Below, piece after piece: positions 6,888 through 14,861 of a stretch of 33,104 nucleotides of DNA (within the stretch, counting starts at the first letter, position 1; every line of letters starts with the position of its first letter). A program made the translations under genes and the position numbers. Under the pieces are notes generated by a model, which saw only the letters and a list, made by a program, of their open reading frames with translations, made no database searches and was not told the DNA's origin. The stretch comes from Methanobacteriota archaeon (lineage in GTDB: Archaea; Thermoplasmatota; Thermoplasmata; RBG-16-68-12; JAFNFQ01). The stretch spans positions 1 to 33,104 of the forward strand of contig JAFNFQ010000008.1 of NCBI GenBank assembly GCA_017885655.1, in the 5' to 3' direction.

Positions 6888-7961
6888 TCAGATGACCTTG
6901 GTGATCCTCGCGAGCCTCTCCGCCGCCTCGTAGTTCAGGCCCTCGTCGCCTAGGATCGTGTACCTCTCCTTCGCAATCTCGTGCGCGTGTATGAGGGCCT
7001 CGATGAGCTCCTCGTCTGTGACGCCGAGCGCCCTGGCGGTGGTCGGGGCGCCGATGGTCAAGAGCGAATCCCTCACGCTCTGCCAGTTCCCGCCATGGAG
7101 GTACATCATCATGATCGTCCCGACGCCGCACTGCTCTCCGTGCAGGGCCGGCTTCTTCGCGATCCTGTCGAGGGAGTGACTGAACTTGTGTTCCGAGCCG
7201 CTGGCGGGGCGGGACGAACCTGCTATGCTCATTGCGACGCCGCTTGAGACTAGGGCCTTGCACACGAACCAGGCGCTCTCCTCGATTCTCGGCTTGATGG
7301 TGTGTGCGTTCTCGATGAGGAGCTTCGCCGCCAGCTCGGAGAGGGCGGCCGCATAGGAGGAGTAGTACTCGTTCCTCAGATTCCTGGCCAGCGCCCAGTC
7401 CTTCACCGCCACGAGGTTGGAGATGATGTCGCCGCAGCCTGCAGCAAGAAGCCTGAAGGGCGACTCCGCGATGATCCTCGTGTCCATTATGACGGCGATG
7501 GGAGTCTGTCCCTGGAAGCTCGTCCTCTGGCCGTTGGCCGTGAGCGAGGCTCTCGCGCTGACGACACCGTCGTGGCTCGCGGCGGTGGGGACGGAGATGA
7601 ATGGGATGCCGACGTTGAATGAGGAGCACTTCGCGACGTCGATCGGCCTCCCGCCGCCGATGCCAAGCGCGAAGTCCGCCTTCTTATCCTTGAGGAAAGC
7701 CTCGGCCGACCTCACCTCGTCGATGCTGGCGTCTGCGATGAGGTAGTCCTTGACCTTGAACCCCTTCGCATGAAGGAGCTGGGCCGCCTTGTCCCCCGCC
7801 ACCTTCATCGTCGTGCCGTCGGCCACGATCACTGCCTTCTTCCCGAGCTTGATGCGGACGCAGACATCGCCCAAGTCGAGGAGTGCGTCGTGGCCTACCA
7901 CCACGCATCGCGGCAACTCCATGGCCTTTGACTTCGAGAAACTCTCAGCTTCGAACGCCAC
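6888..7961 (-). CDS. egsA: Glycerol-1-phosphate dehydrogenase [NAD(P)+]
   Basis: A 357-residue enzyme of the iron-dependent alcohol dehydrogenase/DhqS superfamily that reduces dihydroxyacetone phosphate to sn-glycerol-1-phosphate, the backbone of archaeal membrane lipids. Diagnostic motifs are the dinucleotide-binding GIGGGRPIDVAK, PTAASHDGVVSARASL, the metal-ligand region AAGCGDIISN, and the metal histidines in GSEHKFSHSLD and LHGEQCGVGTIMM. The start is GTG 7961, with AAGGTGG about 8 nt upstream. A TATA-like box at 8003-8012 predicts a leader of about 20 nt. It is divergent from dph5. This is one of the clearest archaeal markers in the window. Confidence 0.95.
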   Translation of the reverse strand: MAFEAESFSKSKAMELPRCVVVGHDALLDLGDVCVRIKLGKKAVIVADGTTMKVAGDKAAQLLHAKGFKVKDYLIADASIDEVRSAEAFLKDKKADFALGIGGGRPIDVAKCSSFNVGIPFISVPTAASHDGVVSARASLTANGQRTSFQGQTPIAVIMDTRIIAESPFRLLAAGCGDIISNLVAVKDWALARNLRNEYYSSYAAALSELAAKLLIENAHTIKPRIEESAWFVCKALVSSGVAMSIAGSSRPASGSEHKFSHSLDRIAKKPALHGEQCGVGTIMMMYLHGGNWQSVRDSLLTIGAPTTARALGVTDEELIEALIHAHEIAKERYTILGDEGLNYEAAERLARITKVI

Positions 7962-8002
7962 CAGAGGGCCACCTTGTGACGGTCAATAAAGAAGGTGTTC
8001 AG

Positions 8003-8012
8003 TATTTAAAAT
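8003..8012 (-). promoter_or_regulatory. TATA-like box for egsA
   Basis: Read on the minus strand this is ATTTTAAATA. It predicts a start near 7981 and a short leader that contains the AAGGTGG ribosome-binding site of egsA. Confidence 0.55.
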
Positions 8013-8063
8013 TGGCCCACCGATGAAAAGGCCGTGCTCGGACCTCGGAGAGCTCTCTGATAG

Positions 8064-8072
8064 CTTATTAAT
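8064..8072 (+). promoter_or_regulatory. TATA-like box for dph5
   Basis: CTTATTAAT is centred 30 nt before ATG 8098, giving an almost leaderless transcript. A 10-bp perfect palindrome, GAGAGCTCTC at 8048-8057, lies directly upstream and may be a regulator site. Confidence 0.55.
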
Positions 8073-8097
8073 CCCGGGCGACACTATGCTTCCGAAA

Positions 8098-8880
8098 ATG
8101 GGCGAACTCATCTTCATAGGCCTCGGTCTCTACGATGAAAAGGACCTCACGTTGAGGGCAATCGAGGAGGCGAAGCAGTGTCAGGTTCTCTTCGCGGAAT
8201 TCTATACCTCCGCCATGAAGGGCACGACGCTGGGGAAAATCGAGGAGGTATTCAGCAGTAAGATCGCAGTCCTGTCGCGGGAAGAAGTGGAGAAAGGCGA
8301 CATCATCCTCAAAGAAGCCACCTCGAAGAAAGTCGGTTTTCTCGTAGCGGGAGACCCGATGACTGCGACCACACATGTCGACCTGCGCCTCAGAGCCGCC
8401 AAGCAGGGAATCACCACCCGGGTGATCCACGGCGTCTCGATACTCACCGCCGCGGCGGGTCTCCTCGGCCTTCAAGCGTACAAGTTCGGGAGAACCGTCA
8501 CGATACCTTTCCAGGAGGAGCGGTTCAAGCCGACGAGCCCCTACGAGATGATTTCCCAGAACCGCCAGGCCGGGCTGCACACGCTCGTCCTCCTCGACCT
8601 CAAGGAGGGCGGGAAATACATGACGGCCAACGAGGGGATGAGCTACCTCGTCGAGCAGGAGAGCAACATGAAGTTCGGGACTTTCACGCAGGATTCGCTG
8701 GTGTGCGTCCTAGGCCGGGTCGGCTCGGCGAATCCGCTCGTGCGGGCAGGATTGGTGAGTGACATGATCCACACGGACTTCGGAGACCCGCTCCACTGCA
8801 TCGTCCTACCAGGCAAACTGCACTTTGCGGAGAAAGAAGCCCTAGTGGTCTTGGCGGGAGCTCCTGAAGAAACCGCTTGA
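8098..8880 (+). CDS. dph5: Diphthine synthase (SAM-dependent)
   Basis: A 260-residue SAM-dependent methyltransferase of the tetrapyrrole-methylase fold. It methylates the modified histidine of elongation factor 2 on the way to diphthamide. Motifs are MGELIFIGLGLYDEKDLTLRA, LFAEFYTS, the SAM loop FLVAGDPMTATTHVDLRLRA, VIHGVSILTAAAGLLGLQ, YKFGRTVTIPF and the C-terminal PLHCIVLPGKLHFAEKEAL. The frame is open for 25 codons more, but ATG 8098 gives the family N-terminus and lies 30 nt after a TATA-like box. ATG 8086 is the only close alternative. Its stop lies 2 nt from the stop of the convergent acetyltransferase gene. Confidence 0.95.
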   Translation: MGELIFIGLGLYDEKDLTLRAIEEAKQCQVLFAEFYTSAMKGTTLGKIEEVFSSKIAVLSREEVEKGDIILKEATSKKVGFLVAGDPMTATTHVDLRLRAAKQGITTRVIHGVSILTAAAGLLGLQAYKFGRTVTIPFQEERFKPTSPYEMISQNRQAGLHTLVLLDLKEGGKYMTANEGMSYLVEQESNMKFGTFTQDSLVCVLGRVGSANPLVRAGLVSDMIHTDFGDPLHCIVLPGKLHFAEKEALVVLAGAPEETA

Positions 8881-8882
8881 GT

Positions 8883-9380
8883 CTACTCCAGCCACCTGCT
8901 GTACATCACGAAGTCTATCTTCATCCAGTGGCGTTTCATCTCCGCCTCCCGCACAAAGCCGCAGCGCTCGTACATCGCGCAGGCGGAGTCTAGCCGGGCC
9001 ATTGTGTAGGCGATTAGTTTGTGGCATCCCGCCTTCTTCGCATCGGAACACGCCGCATCAATCAACGCCTTCGCGACGCCGCGATGGCGGTTCTCCGGCG
9101 CGACTCCAATCCATCCCAAGTCAGCGACTCCTGTATCGCGGTCCAGCTTTCCGATCGCCAGACCGACTATTCTCCCGCCATCCTCCGCTACCTTCGCGAA
9201 CTTGTCGCGCGACCCGACGTATTTCCCAAGAACCTCCGGGGAATACAGCAGGAGTTCGCCCTCGAACGCCTCTCGCGGATAAAATAACTTTTCCATCTCC
9301 TGATACGACTTCTTTCTGATCAGGATGGAAAGCTCGGAAATGCTGGTAGTGTCGTCTCTTCTCGCGTCTCGTATGAGCAT
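8883..9380 (-). CDS. GNAT-family N-acetyltransferase
   Basis: A 165-residue GNAT acetyltransferase; substrate unknown. The fold is seen as MLIRDARRDDTTSISEL (strand 1 and helix 1), GGRIVGLAIGKL, then ADLGWIGVAPENRHRGVAKALID. The last includes the acetyl-CoA pyrophosphate loop in the form N-R-H-R-G-V-A, followed by MYERCGFVREAEMKRHWMK. The motif IGVAPENRHRGVAKAL is strong evidence for catalytic competence. ATG 9380 starts at the family N-terminus. It is 57 nt downstream of the oxidoreductase gene on the same strand, so the two may be co-transcribed. Confidence 0.88.
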   Translation of the reverse strand: MLIRDARRDDTTSISELSILIRKKSYQEMEKLFYPREAFEGELLLYSPEVLGKYVGSRDKFAKVAEDGGRIVGLAIGKLDRDTGVADLGWIGVAPENRHRGVAKALIDAACSDAKKAGCHKLIAYTMARLDSACAMYERCGFVREAEMKRHWMKIDFVMYSRWLE

Positions 9381-9437
9381 GTCGACAGCCGCTTGGCGGG
9401 AATGGTCTTCGCCGCCTAGAACCCCACCATCGGACGA

Positions 9438-10082
9438 CTACTTCCGCAGCATCTTGAACGCGATGTCCCACGTGCCCTTGCGCATGGCGTAGGTGACCCG
9501 CAGGACGCACATTGGCTCCATGAGCCGCGCGCCCTCTAATCCTCCCAAGTCCGTCACCGGCCAGCCGAACTCCTCCAGTATCTTCGTGACGGTGGCCTTT
9601 GCCTGCGCGTCGTTGCCGGCGATGAACATGTCAGGAGGTCCGCCAGGGAAGCTCGGCTTGAACATGTGCGCGTTCCCCACGATGTTGAACGCCTTGACGA
9701 CCTTCGATTTGGGCAGCCACCTCTGAACCTGCTCCCCGGCAGAGTCGTTGAAGCCGAGTGCGAGGGTCGGCGGCGCGTTTTCGTGGAAGATCAGGGGGTT
9801 CGTCACGTCTATCACCGTCTTTCCCGCGAGGTTCTTCGGGTCCGCCAGCTTGATCGCGTTCTCGGTCCCGGACCATAGGGTCGCGATCACGACAACGTCA
9901 CCGAATGCGGCGGCATCTGCGAAGGTCCCTACTGCAGCCTTCGGCCCCGTCTTCGCCATCCATTCCTTGAGCTCCTTCTTTCTCGGGTTTCTGGTCCCCA
10001 GCATCACCCGGTGCCCCGTTGCGGCAAAAGCTGTCCCGAGGGCTCTTCCGACGTCGCCCGATCCTACGATTCCTACCTTCAT
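9438..10082 (-). CDS. F420-dependent NADP oxidoreductase-like protein
   Basis: A 214-residue Rossmann protein of the COG2085 (F420-dependent NADP reductase-like) family. It begins MKVGIVGSGDVGRALGTAFA with the GxGxxG loop, then MLGTRNP, VVVIATLWSGTENAIK, KTVIDVTNPL, VKAFNIVGNAHMF and EFGWPVTDLGGLEGARLMEP. ATG 10082 is chosen over the longer open frame because GGAGG lies five nt beyond the start spacer and the Rossmann strand begins at once. True F420:NADP reductases transfer hydride between F420H2 and NADP; relatives use other partners, so the exact reaction is inferred. A 9-bp dyad (10091-10131) brackets its predicted transcription start. Confidence 0.85.
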   Translation of the reverse strand: MKVGIVGSGDVGRALGTAFAATGHRVMLGTRNPRKKELKEWMAKTGPKAAVGTFADAAAFGDVVVIATLWSGTENAIKLADPKNLAGKTVIDVTNPLIFHENAPPTLALGFNDSAGEQVQRWLPKSKVVKAFNIVGNAHMFKPSFPGGPPDMFIAGNDAQAKATVTKILEEFGWPVTDLGGLEGARLMEPMCVLRVTYAMRKGTWDIAFKMLRK

Positions 10083-10090
10083 GTGTCGTC

Positions 10091-10131
10091 CTCCAACCGA
10101 TGAGTATCCCCATAGGACGGCACGGTTGGAG
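10091..10131. promoter_or_regulatory. 9-bp dyad around the oxidoreductase transcription start
   Basis: CTCCAACCG at 10091-10099 is perfectly inverted as CGGTTGGAG at 10123-10131, with 23 bp between. Arm centres are 32 bp apart, about three helical turns. One arm abuts the TATA-like ACTTATC (about 10131-10138 read on the minus strand); the other touches the GGAGG ribosome-binding site. A dimeric or tetrameric regulator site is the likely reading. Confidence 0.45.
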
Positions 10132-10259
10132 ATAAGTCTATCTAAATCAGGAACCACGGTGCTTAACTTTCATCTGCGGGGTCTTTACGGCTCCGAACAT
10201 ACACAATGGAACATCTCGGCGTCGCGCTTGGACGGCGCGCATGGGCGTCAGGAAGAACA

Positions 10260-10688
10260 TCAGAGCCTTTCATTGAATAATACGACTGCCAGAGAGATCA
10301 GGGATAGAATTGTGCTGGCGAGATAGGGACCTCCGACGAAAATACCCAGGAGGCCCGCACCATACGCTTCTCCGACCGATTGCTTGACGACCACGAGAAC
10401 TCCTAGTACGAAGATGACAATGCAGAGTATTATCAGGAATATGTTGGCGAAGATGACAACAATCGACAAGTCTCCTATCGAAATCACCGCAATCAAGGCA
10501 GCAGTAATCTGGAGAAAGCCCGCAACGCGAAGCAGGTTCTCGCTCAGGGCGTTTCGCTCGGGGGTCTCGGTTCGTCCAAGAATCTCCTCCTGCCGCTTGT
10601 ACATGTCACCAAACGAGCGTTCCCCCGGCTCGTTTCTGTCAGCTTTCGTTGGCAAACCTCCGACAGGAAAAGTCGTGCGTATTCGCAT
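10260..10688 (-). CDS. Small membrane protein of unknown function
   Basis: The C-terminal 90 residues hold three or four hydrophobic segments (LQITAALIAVISI, VVIFANIFLIILCIVIFVLGV, AYGAGLLGIFVGG, STILSLISLAVVLF). Before them is a charged soluble stretch (MYKRQEEILGRTETPERNALSEN). The frame extends to ATG 10796 in the radA promoter region. ATG 10688 is used here because GGGGAGG lies directly before it, although that spacing is very short. A T-rich box near 10700-10710 would place transcription downstream and favour ATG 10604. The start is therefore uncertain. No family is recognised. Confidence 0.55.
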   Translation of the reverse strand: MRIRTTFPVGGLPTKADRNEPGERSFGDMYKRQEEILGRTETPERNALSENLLRVAGFLQITAALIAVISIGDLSIVVIFANIFLIILCIVIFVLGVLVVVKQSVGEAYGAGLLGIFVGGPYLASTILSLISLAVVLFNERL

Positions 10689-10831
10689 CCTCCCCGCAAC
10701 ATAAAAAGACTCGGTTCCGGAAAGCCAGTCCCCCGCCGGAACCTCAACTGGACCGGTGGTCAGCCATACATTCACATACCCCCAACCGCTATTCATAAGA
10801 CGTGCCCGACAATGAGAAACGCGGTGGAAAG

Positions 10832-11773
10832 ATGCCCGCCAAGACGATAGAAGAGTTGCCCGGAGTCGGGCCAGCGACCGCAGAGAAGCTGAGAGAAGCA
10901 GGACTGAACGATCTCATGGCCGTGGCCGTCGCCTCGCCCGCCACGCTCGCCGATGTGGCGGAGATCGGGACGAACGTGGCGCAGAAGATAATCATCGCCG
11001 CTCGCGAGGCCGCCGACGTTGGCGGTTTCGAGACAGGCGACATCATCCTGGAACGCCGGAAGTCCGTGGCGAAGCTGACGACGGGCGCGAAAGCCCTGGA
11101 TGAGCTGCTCGGCGGCGGTCTGGAGTCACAGGCGATAACCGAGTGCTATGGTGAATTTGGGGCGGGGAAGTCGCAGATAGCTCATCAGCTCGCGGTGAAC
11201 GTTACCCGCGGCCTCGATGAGGGCGGTTTGGACTCGGACACAGTCTGGATCGACTCGGAGCAGACATTCAGGCCCGAGAGGATCAAGCAGATGTCCGACG
11301 CGTTCGGACTCGACACCGAAGCGATTCTGAAGAGGGTTCACGTGGCCAGGGCGTTCAACTCTCATCACCAGATGCTCCTTGTCGACAAGGCCAACGAGCT
11401 GGCCAAGGACTTCCCGATCAGGCTCATAGTCGTCGACTCGCTCACCGCGCACTTCAGGGCCGAGTACATCGGTCGCGGGGTGCTCGCGGAGAGGCAGCAA
11501 CTCCTGAACAAGCACATTCACGATCTGATGAGGTTCGGGGACGTGCACAACGCGGTCATCTATGTGACCAATCAGGTGCACGCGAAGCCGGACGCCTTCT
11601 TCGGGGACCCGACCAGGCCTGTTGGGGGGCACGTGGTCGGGCACAGCGCGACGTTCCGCGTGTACCTGAGGAAGAGCAAGGGCGGGAAGAGGATCGCGAG
11701 GCTGATCGACTCACCGAACCTGCCTGAAGCCGAGGCGGTGTTCACAGTATCCGAAGAAGGCGTCAGGGACTGA
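10832..11773 (+). CDS. radA: DNA repair and recombination protein RadA
   Basis: The archaeal Rad51/RecA-like recombinase of about 313 residues, which forms ATP-dependent filaments on single-stranded DNA and performs strand exchange. The N-terminal helix-hairpin-helix domain reads [20 protein letters not shown]. The ATPase core has Walker [27 protein letters not shown], Walker [18 protein letters not shown], and the L2/ssDNA region [20 protein letters not shown]. It ends [12 protein letters not shown]-like, as in the family (here [13 protein letters not shown]). ATG 10832 has GGTGG four nt upstream and TTCATAAG (10792-10799) 37 nt upstream. GTG 10802 in the same frame would add ten residues and is the alternative start. 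Length and motifs are complete. Confidence 0.95.
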   Translation: MPAKTIEELPGVGPATAEKLREAGLNDLMAVAVASPATLADVAEIGTNVAQKIIIAAREAADVGGFETGDIILERRKSVAKLTTGAKALDELLGGGLESQAITECYGEFGAGKSQIAHQLAVNVTRGLDEGGLDSDTVWIDSEQTFRPERIKQMSDAFGLDTEAILKRVHVARAFNSHHQMLLVDKANELAKDFPIRLIVVDSLTAHFRAEYIGRGVLAERQQLLNKHIHDLMRFGDVHNAVIYVTNQVHAKPDAFFGDPTRPVGGHVVGHSATFRVYLRKSKGGKRIARLIDSPNLPEAEAVFTVSEEGVRD

Positions 11774-11879
11774 CGTCCGGCCCCCCTACGATAAAGTATC
11801 AATACCGTCTCTCCGTTGAGCTGGGCCGTGAATGTGGGCCATAGCGCTTGCCGGAGCATCGCGGATCAGGTGACGGACT

Positions 11880-12554
11880 TTGCGCATCCTTAATGTGAGG
11901 AGCCTGGCCGAGACGGTCGATAGAGTGAATGAGGCGTTCTTTCTCGAGAGGAAGCTGCCCGCCCTCGAACGGAAAAAGGTCGCTCGGTGGATAGCTGGCA
12001 GGAGGGGCGGGCCTGGCGCCTATTGGGGTCTGTTCGCTCCGACGAAGAAGGACATCGAGACGGGGGTCAAGGTCTTCACCGGGGAGAGATACGAATATGC
12101 TGCCGCGCGTCACATCCTCGGGGAGGAGGCGTGCAGGGCGCTGCTGCTTCTCGATGTGGATGAAGAGGAAGTCCAGCAGGCACTCGACAGGGCGCAGACA
12201 CAGATACTCAATAGAATCAAGCCACACTTGTTCCCCTCGGGGATATTCTGTTGCGGACCTTGCACCGTCAGCGTCTGGCGTCATCTGCAAGTGGCGGATC
12301 GCAAGGAATCCAGATCATGGGTCGCAAGAGGGATGAAGACGCTCAAGGCCCACAGGAAAGACGACGGGACCTGGAGGCGCTTCCCGTTCCACTACACCCT
12401 CCTCGCCCTAGGCGATATGGACTCCGGTGCGGCGAGGGAGGAGATGAGGCATGCCTCGACGGTCTGCCATAGGTACCTGTCGGGGCCTGAGAGGCGCGGC
12501 AAGCTGAGCCAGCGGAGAAGACTTGTCGCAGAGAGGGTTCTGGACAGGTTGTGA
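11880..12554 (+). CDS. Uncharacterised protein, possible alpha/alpha-toroid fold
   Basis: A 224-residue soluble protein. The segment FCCGPCTVSVWRHL followed by RGMKTLKAHRKDDGTWRRFP and HYTLLALGDM resembles the D-G-x-W and paired-helix repeats of prenyltransferase/terpene-cyclase-like alpha/alpha toroids. The catalytic residues of those enzymes are not evident, so only the fold is suggested. Three cysteines cluster at FCCGPC. TTG 11880 follows an in-frame TGA directly and has AGGTGA six nt upstream, which supports it; GTG 11895 is the alternative. It is downstream of radA (106-nt gap) and its stop overlaps the open frame of the next membrane gene. Confidence 0.65.
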   Translation: MRILNVRSLAETVDRVNEAFFLERKLPALERKKVARWIAGRRGGPGAYWGLFAPTKKDIETGVKVFTGERYEYAAARHILGEEACRALLLLDVDEEEVQQALDRAQTQILNRIKPHLFPSGIFCCGPCTVSVWRHLQVADRKESRSWVARGMKTLKAHRKDDGTWRRFPFHYTLLALGDMDSGAAREEMRHASTVCHRYLSGPERRGKLSQRRRLVAERVLDRL

Positions 12555-12580
12555 GCCAGGGGGCGGTCCGACCGGGGAAC

Positions 12581-12589
12581 TTTATTATC
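12581..12589 (+). promoter_or_regulatory. TATA-like box for the 12611 membrane gene
   Basis: TTTATTATC is centred 26 nt before GTG 12611, supporting that codon as a leaderless start. The same motif precedes the DUF211 gene at 15763-15772. Confidence 0.5.
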
Positions 12590-12610
12590 TCCTTGGTCAA
12601 TCTGTATGCC

Positions 12611-13531
12611 GTGGAGACCGCGGCTTCGCAGGTGCCGTTGTTCAAGGAAGATCCACGAGGCGGACGAGTGTTCGCCCTCGTGTTCGCGTGGGTCATGACG
12701 TTCGTGATTTCATGGCAGATCTATTGGTACTGGCAGATACGCCTGGAGACTATCAACGACCCTTTTACGAGACCCTTCGATACCCTCTGCTTCTTCTCCG
12801 TCTTCAGCATCGGCCTCACGTTCGTGGTGGTCCTTCTCCAGGTCCATTACGTGGAGAAGGTCTACCCCCTACTGTACATCACGCCTATAGCGGACATGAT
12901 CATACTTCAGTTCCTATTCCAGATTGGAATCCCGGGAGGGTCCGGCTGCCTCAGCATTTTCATTTTCATAATCGCCGCGAACGCCGTCATCCTCGCTCTC
13001 ACGTGGGACGAGATGGCCAATCGCTCCGGCTCGGGAGTCTCCGGGCTCTGGATGTCGATCATGCCAATCGCATGCCTGATGATTCTCGCGTCCGCAGGAA
13101 TGTGCAAGATGAACTTGGTCTTGGAGCAGACCGGCGAAGTCCCGATGGAGTGGATAGTTTGGCCAGCCATCTGGATTCTGCTTTCGGCATTCCTCTTGTT
13201 TCTCTTCGTGTGGGTGGACCGCAGGCCCTTGTTGCCGACCGAGAGATGGATGCTGCCGACGGTTCTTCTCGTGTGGACGGTCCTCACGTTCGTCCTCGGG
13301 CCGACTTTGATCCTGTTCACGGGTTTCAACATCACGGTCATCATGGCGGTCTTGACGTCAGCGCTGATGCAATTCGGGGTTGCCACCGCGGAATTCGAAG
13401 CCATCATGCAGTTCCCAGAAGGAAAGACCGCCGTGGGCCTGGCTCTGATTGGGGGCTACATGGGAGCTCTTCTGTGTGTGATCCTCGCCTGGTTCCTGAT
13501 TCTGCCATTCCCCACATCGTTCATTCCCTAA
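12611..13531 (+). CDS. Polytopic membrane protein of unknown function
   Basis: About 306 residues with eight or nine predicted membrane segments separated by very short loops. Examples are FALVFAWVMTFVISWQIYWYW, LCFFSVFSIGLTFVVVLLQV, IFIFIIAANAVILALTW, WPAIWILLSAFLLFLFVWV and GLALIGGYMGALLCVILAWF. Prolines and charged residues are few inside the segments. No transporter signature is recognised. The start is placed at GTG 12611 because of the TATA-like box 26 nt upstream. The frame is also open to GTG 12551, which overlaps the stop of the preceding gene and would fit translational coupling. Function unknown. Confidence 0.68.
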   Translation: METAASQVPLFKEDPRGGRVFALVFAWVMTFVISWQIYWYWQIRLETINDPFTRPFDTLCFFSVFSIGLTFVVVLLQVHYVEKVYPLLYITPIADMIILQFLFQIGIPGGSGCLSIFIFIIAANAVILALTWDEMANRSGSGVSGLWMSIMPIACLMILASAGMCKMNLVLEQTGEVPMEWIVWPAIWILLSAFLLFLFVWVDRRPLLPTERWMLPTVLLVWTVLTFVLGPTLILFTGFNITVIMAVLTSALMQFGVATAEFEAIMQFPEGKTAVGLALIGGYMGALLCVILAWFLILPFPTSFIP

Positions 13532-13550
13532 GCACTCCTGCACTGAAAGC

Positions 13551-13559
13551 CTTAATATC
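13551..13559 (+). promoter_or_regulatory. TATA-like box for the MBL-fold gene
   Basis: CTTAATATC is centred 26 nt before GTG 13581. It selects that codon over the upstream TTG 13566 as the translation start of a leaderless message. Confidence 0.55.
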
Positions 13560-13580
13560 ACTCTCTTGGTAGGTCTGGAC

Positions 13581-14231
13581 GTGAAGGTTCACCAGATAGT
13601 CGATTTGAGTTTCGAGGTCAATCTCTACTTAATCGATGCTCCAAAACCCGTCTTGATCGACAGCGGACTGGGGGCGGACGGGCGGAGGATTGCGTCGATG
13701 GTGCACCAGCTTCTGGAGGGCCGTCAGCTCGCCGCAATCATCCTCACTCACCGCCACTTCGATCACACCGGTGGCGCGGCAGAGCTCATGTCCAAGTTCT
13801 CGACCGAGGTTTTCACGTCGCCGCCGGAGGCGAAGTGCTTGATCGATGGCGATCAGATGACGACAGGCGCGGCGTCTTTCGGCGGGAGACTCCTGCCGAT
13901 TCCCGCCAAGTCCCTCGCGTACGGCGCGAGGTTCGACATCGGGGACGGGGATCTTCTAGCCCTGCATACCCCTGGCCACACCGAGGGCGCGATCTGCCTC
14001 TATCACGAGAAGTCGAAGTCGCTTTTCACAGGGGATGTTGTATTCTGCGGGGGGAGCGTCGGCCGCTGGGATCTTTCGACGGGCGACTACGCCCAGTTGA
14101 TTCAATCGCTGGAGAGGCTCAACGCGATGGATGTCGAGAACATCTACCCGGGTCACGGACCTTACTCTGAAGGCGATGCCATGGAGCATCTGAAAATGGG
14201 GCTGGATGCCCTGAAGTCTTTCCTGTGGTGA
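13581..14231 (+). CDS. Metallo-beta-lactamase-fold hydrolase
   Basis: A 216-residue MBL-fold protein with a complete metal-binding set: THRHFDHTGG (HxHxDH), HTPGHTEGA (third-ligand His), FTGDVVFCGG (bridging Asp) and YPGHGP (last His). This layout matches the glyoxalase II-like branch of small MBL hydrolases, so a thioesterase or related reaction is plausible, but the substrate cannot be read from sequence. GTG 13581 is chosen by its promoter spacing; TTG 13566 would add five residues. Its stop overlaps the first possible start of the YrdC gene (GTG 14225), so the MBL, YrdC and methionine aminopeptidase genes probably form one operon. Confidence 0.88.
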   Translation: MKVHQIVDLSFEVNLYLIDAPKPVLIDSGLGADGRRIASMVHQLLEGRQLAAIILTHRHFDHTGGAAELMSKFSTEVFTSPPEAKCLIDGDQMTTGAASFGGRLLPIPAKSLAYGARFDIGDGDLLALHTPGHTEGAICLYHEKSKSLFTGDVVFCGGSVGRWDLSTGDYAQLIQSLERLNAMDVENIYPGHGPYSEGDAMEHLKMGLDALKSFLW

Positions 14232-14239
14232 GGCGCCAG

Positions 14240-14860
14240 ATGCAAGTCATGAAATGCAGGAAGGTTGGCGGGGATTTCAGACTCGGCAAGGCGGCACTTG
14301 CAGAGGTGCACGGGGTCATCGCATCGGGCGGCCTGGTGGTCTATCCGACCGAGACGGTTTATGGCCTCGGCGCGGACCCGTTCGACGAGGACGCGGTCAA
14401 GAGAGTCTTCAAGGTCAAGCGAAGGCCCGCATCGATGCCGATCTCCATGGCGGTGCCGACACCGGAGGCGCTATGGTTCTATGGAGTATTCGATGAGCGC
14501 TCGAGGGATTTCTGCGAAAAGCACATGCCTGGGCCGATCACCGTCCTCCTGAGTGCGACCTCTCTAGCCCCGCCATCGCTTCTCTCCAAAAGCCGACTGC
14601 TCGGCCTCCGCGTCCCAGACCACCCTGTCGCTGTGCAGCTTCTCAAGGCATATTCGCCTCTCACCGCCACAAGCGCGAACCGCCACGGCCGCCAACCGCC
14701 GACCACCTGCGCCGAATCTATGGACCAGCTTGGCAAGGATGTCGATATCTACATCGACTCTGGCCCGTGCAGGTACGGTCAGGAGAGCACGGTCGTGGAT
14801 CTCAGTGGCGGGGAGACAAGCATTATCAGGCGGGGCGCATTGTCGGAGCAGGCTCTGTGA
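14240..14860 (+). CDS. YrdC/Sua5-family threonylcarbamoyl-AMP synthase
   Basis: A 206-residue YrdC-domain protein. The family makes threonylcarbamoyl-AMP from threonine, bicarbonate and ATP for the universal t6A37 modification of tRNA. Motifs are VVYPTETVYGLGADPFD, KVKRRPASMPISMAV, MPGPITVLL, LGLRVPDHPVAVQLL, SPLTATSANRHG and ESTVVDLSGG followed by IIRRGAL. It lacks the extra C-terminal Sua5 domain, so it is the short form. ATG 14240 is preceded by GGTGAGG six nt away; GTG 14225 and 14228 are in-frame alternatives. The methionine aminopeptidase ATG follows the stop by one base, indicating an operon. Confidence 0.9.
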   Translation: MQVMKCRKVGGDFRLGKAALAEVHGVIASGGLVVYPTETVYGLGADPFDEDAVKRVFKVKRRPASMPISMAVPTPEALWFYGVFDERSRDFCEKHMPGPITVLLSATSLAPPSLLSKSRLLGLRVPDHPVAVQLLKAYSPLTATSANRHGRQPPTTCAESMDQLGKDVDIYIDSGPCRYGQESTVVDLSGGETSIIRRGALSEQAL

Positions 14861-14861
14861 G

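Noticed and set aside
12523-13572. Plus-strand frame of 349 codons overlapping the membrane protein at 12611-13531.
   Set aside because: His/Arg/Asp/Pro-rich shadow; the overlapping frame has coherent membrane segments and a promoter.
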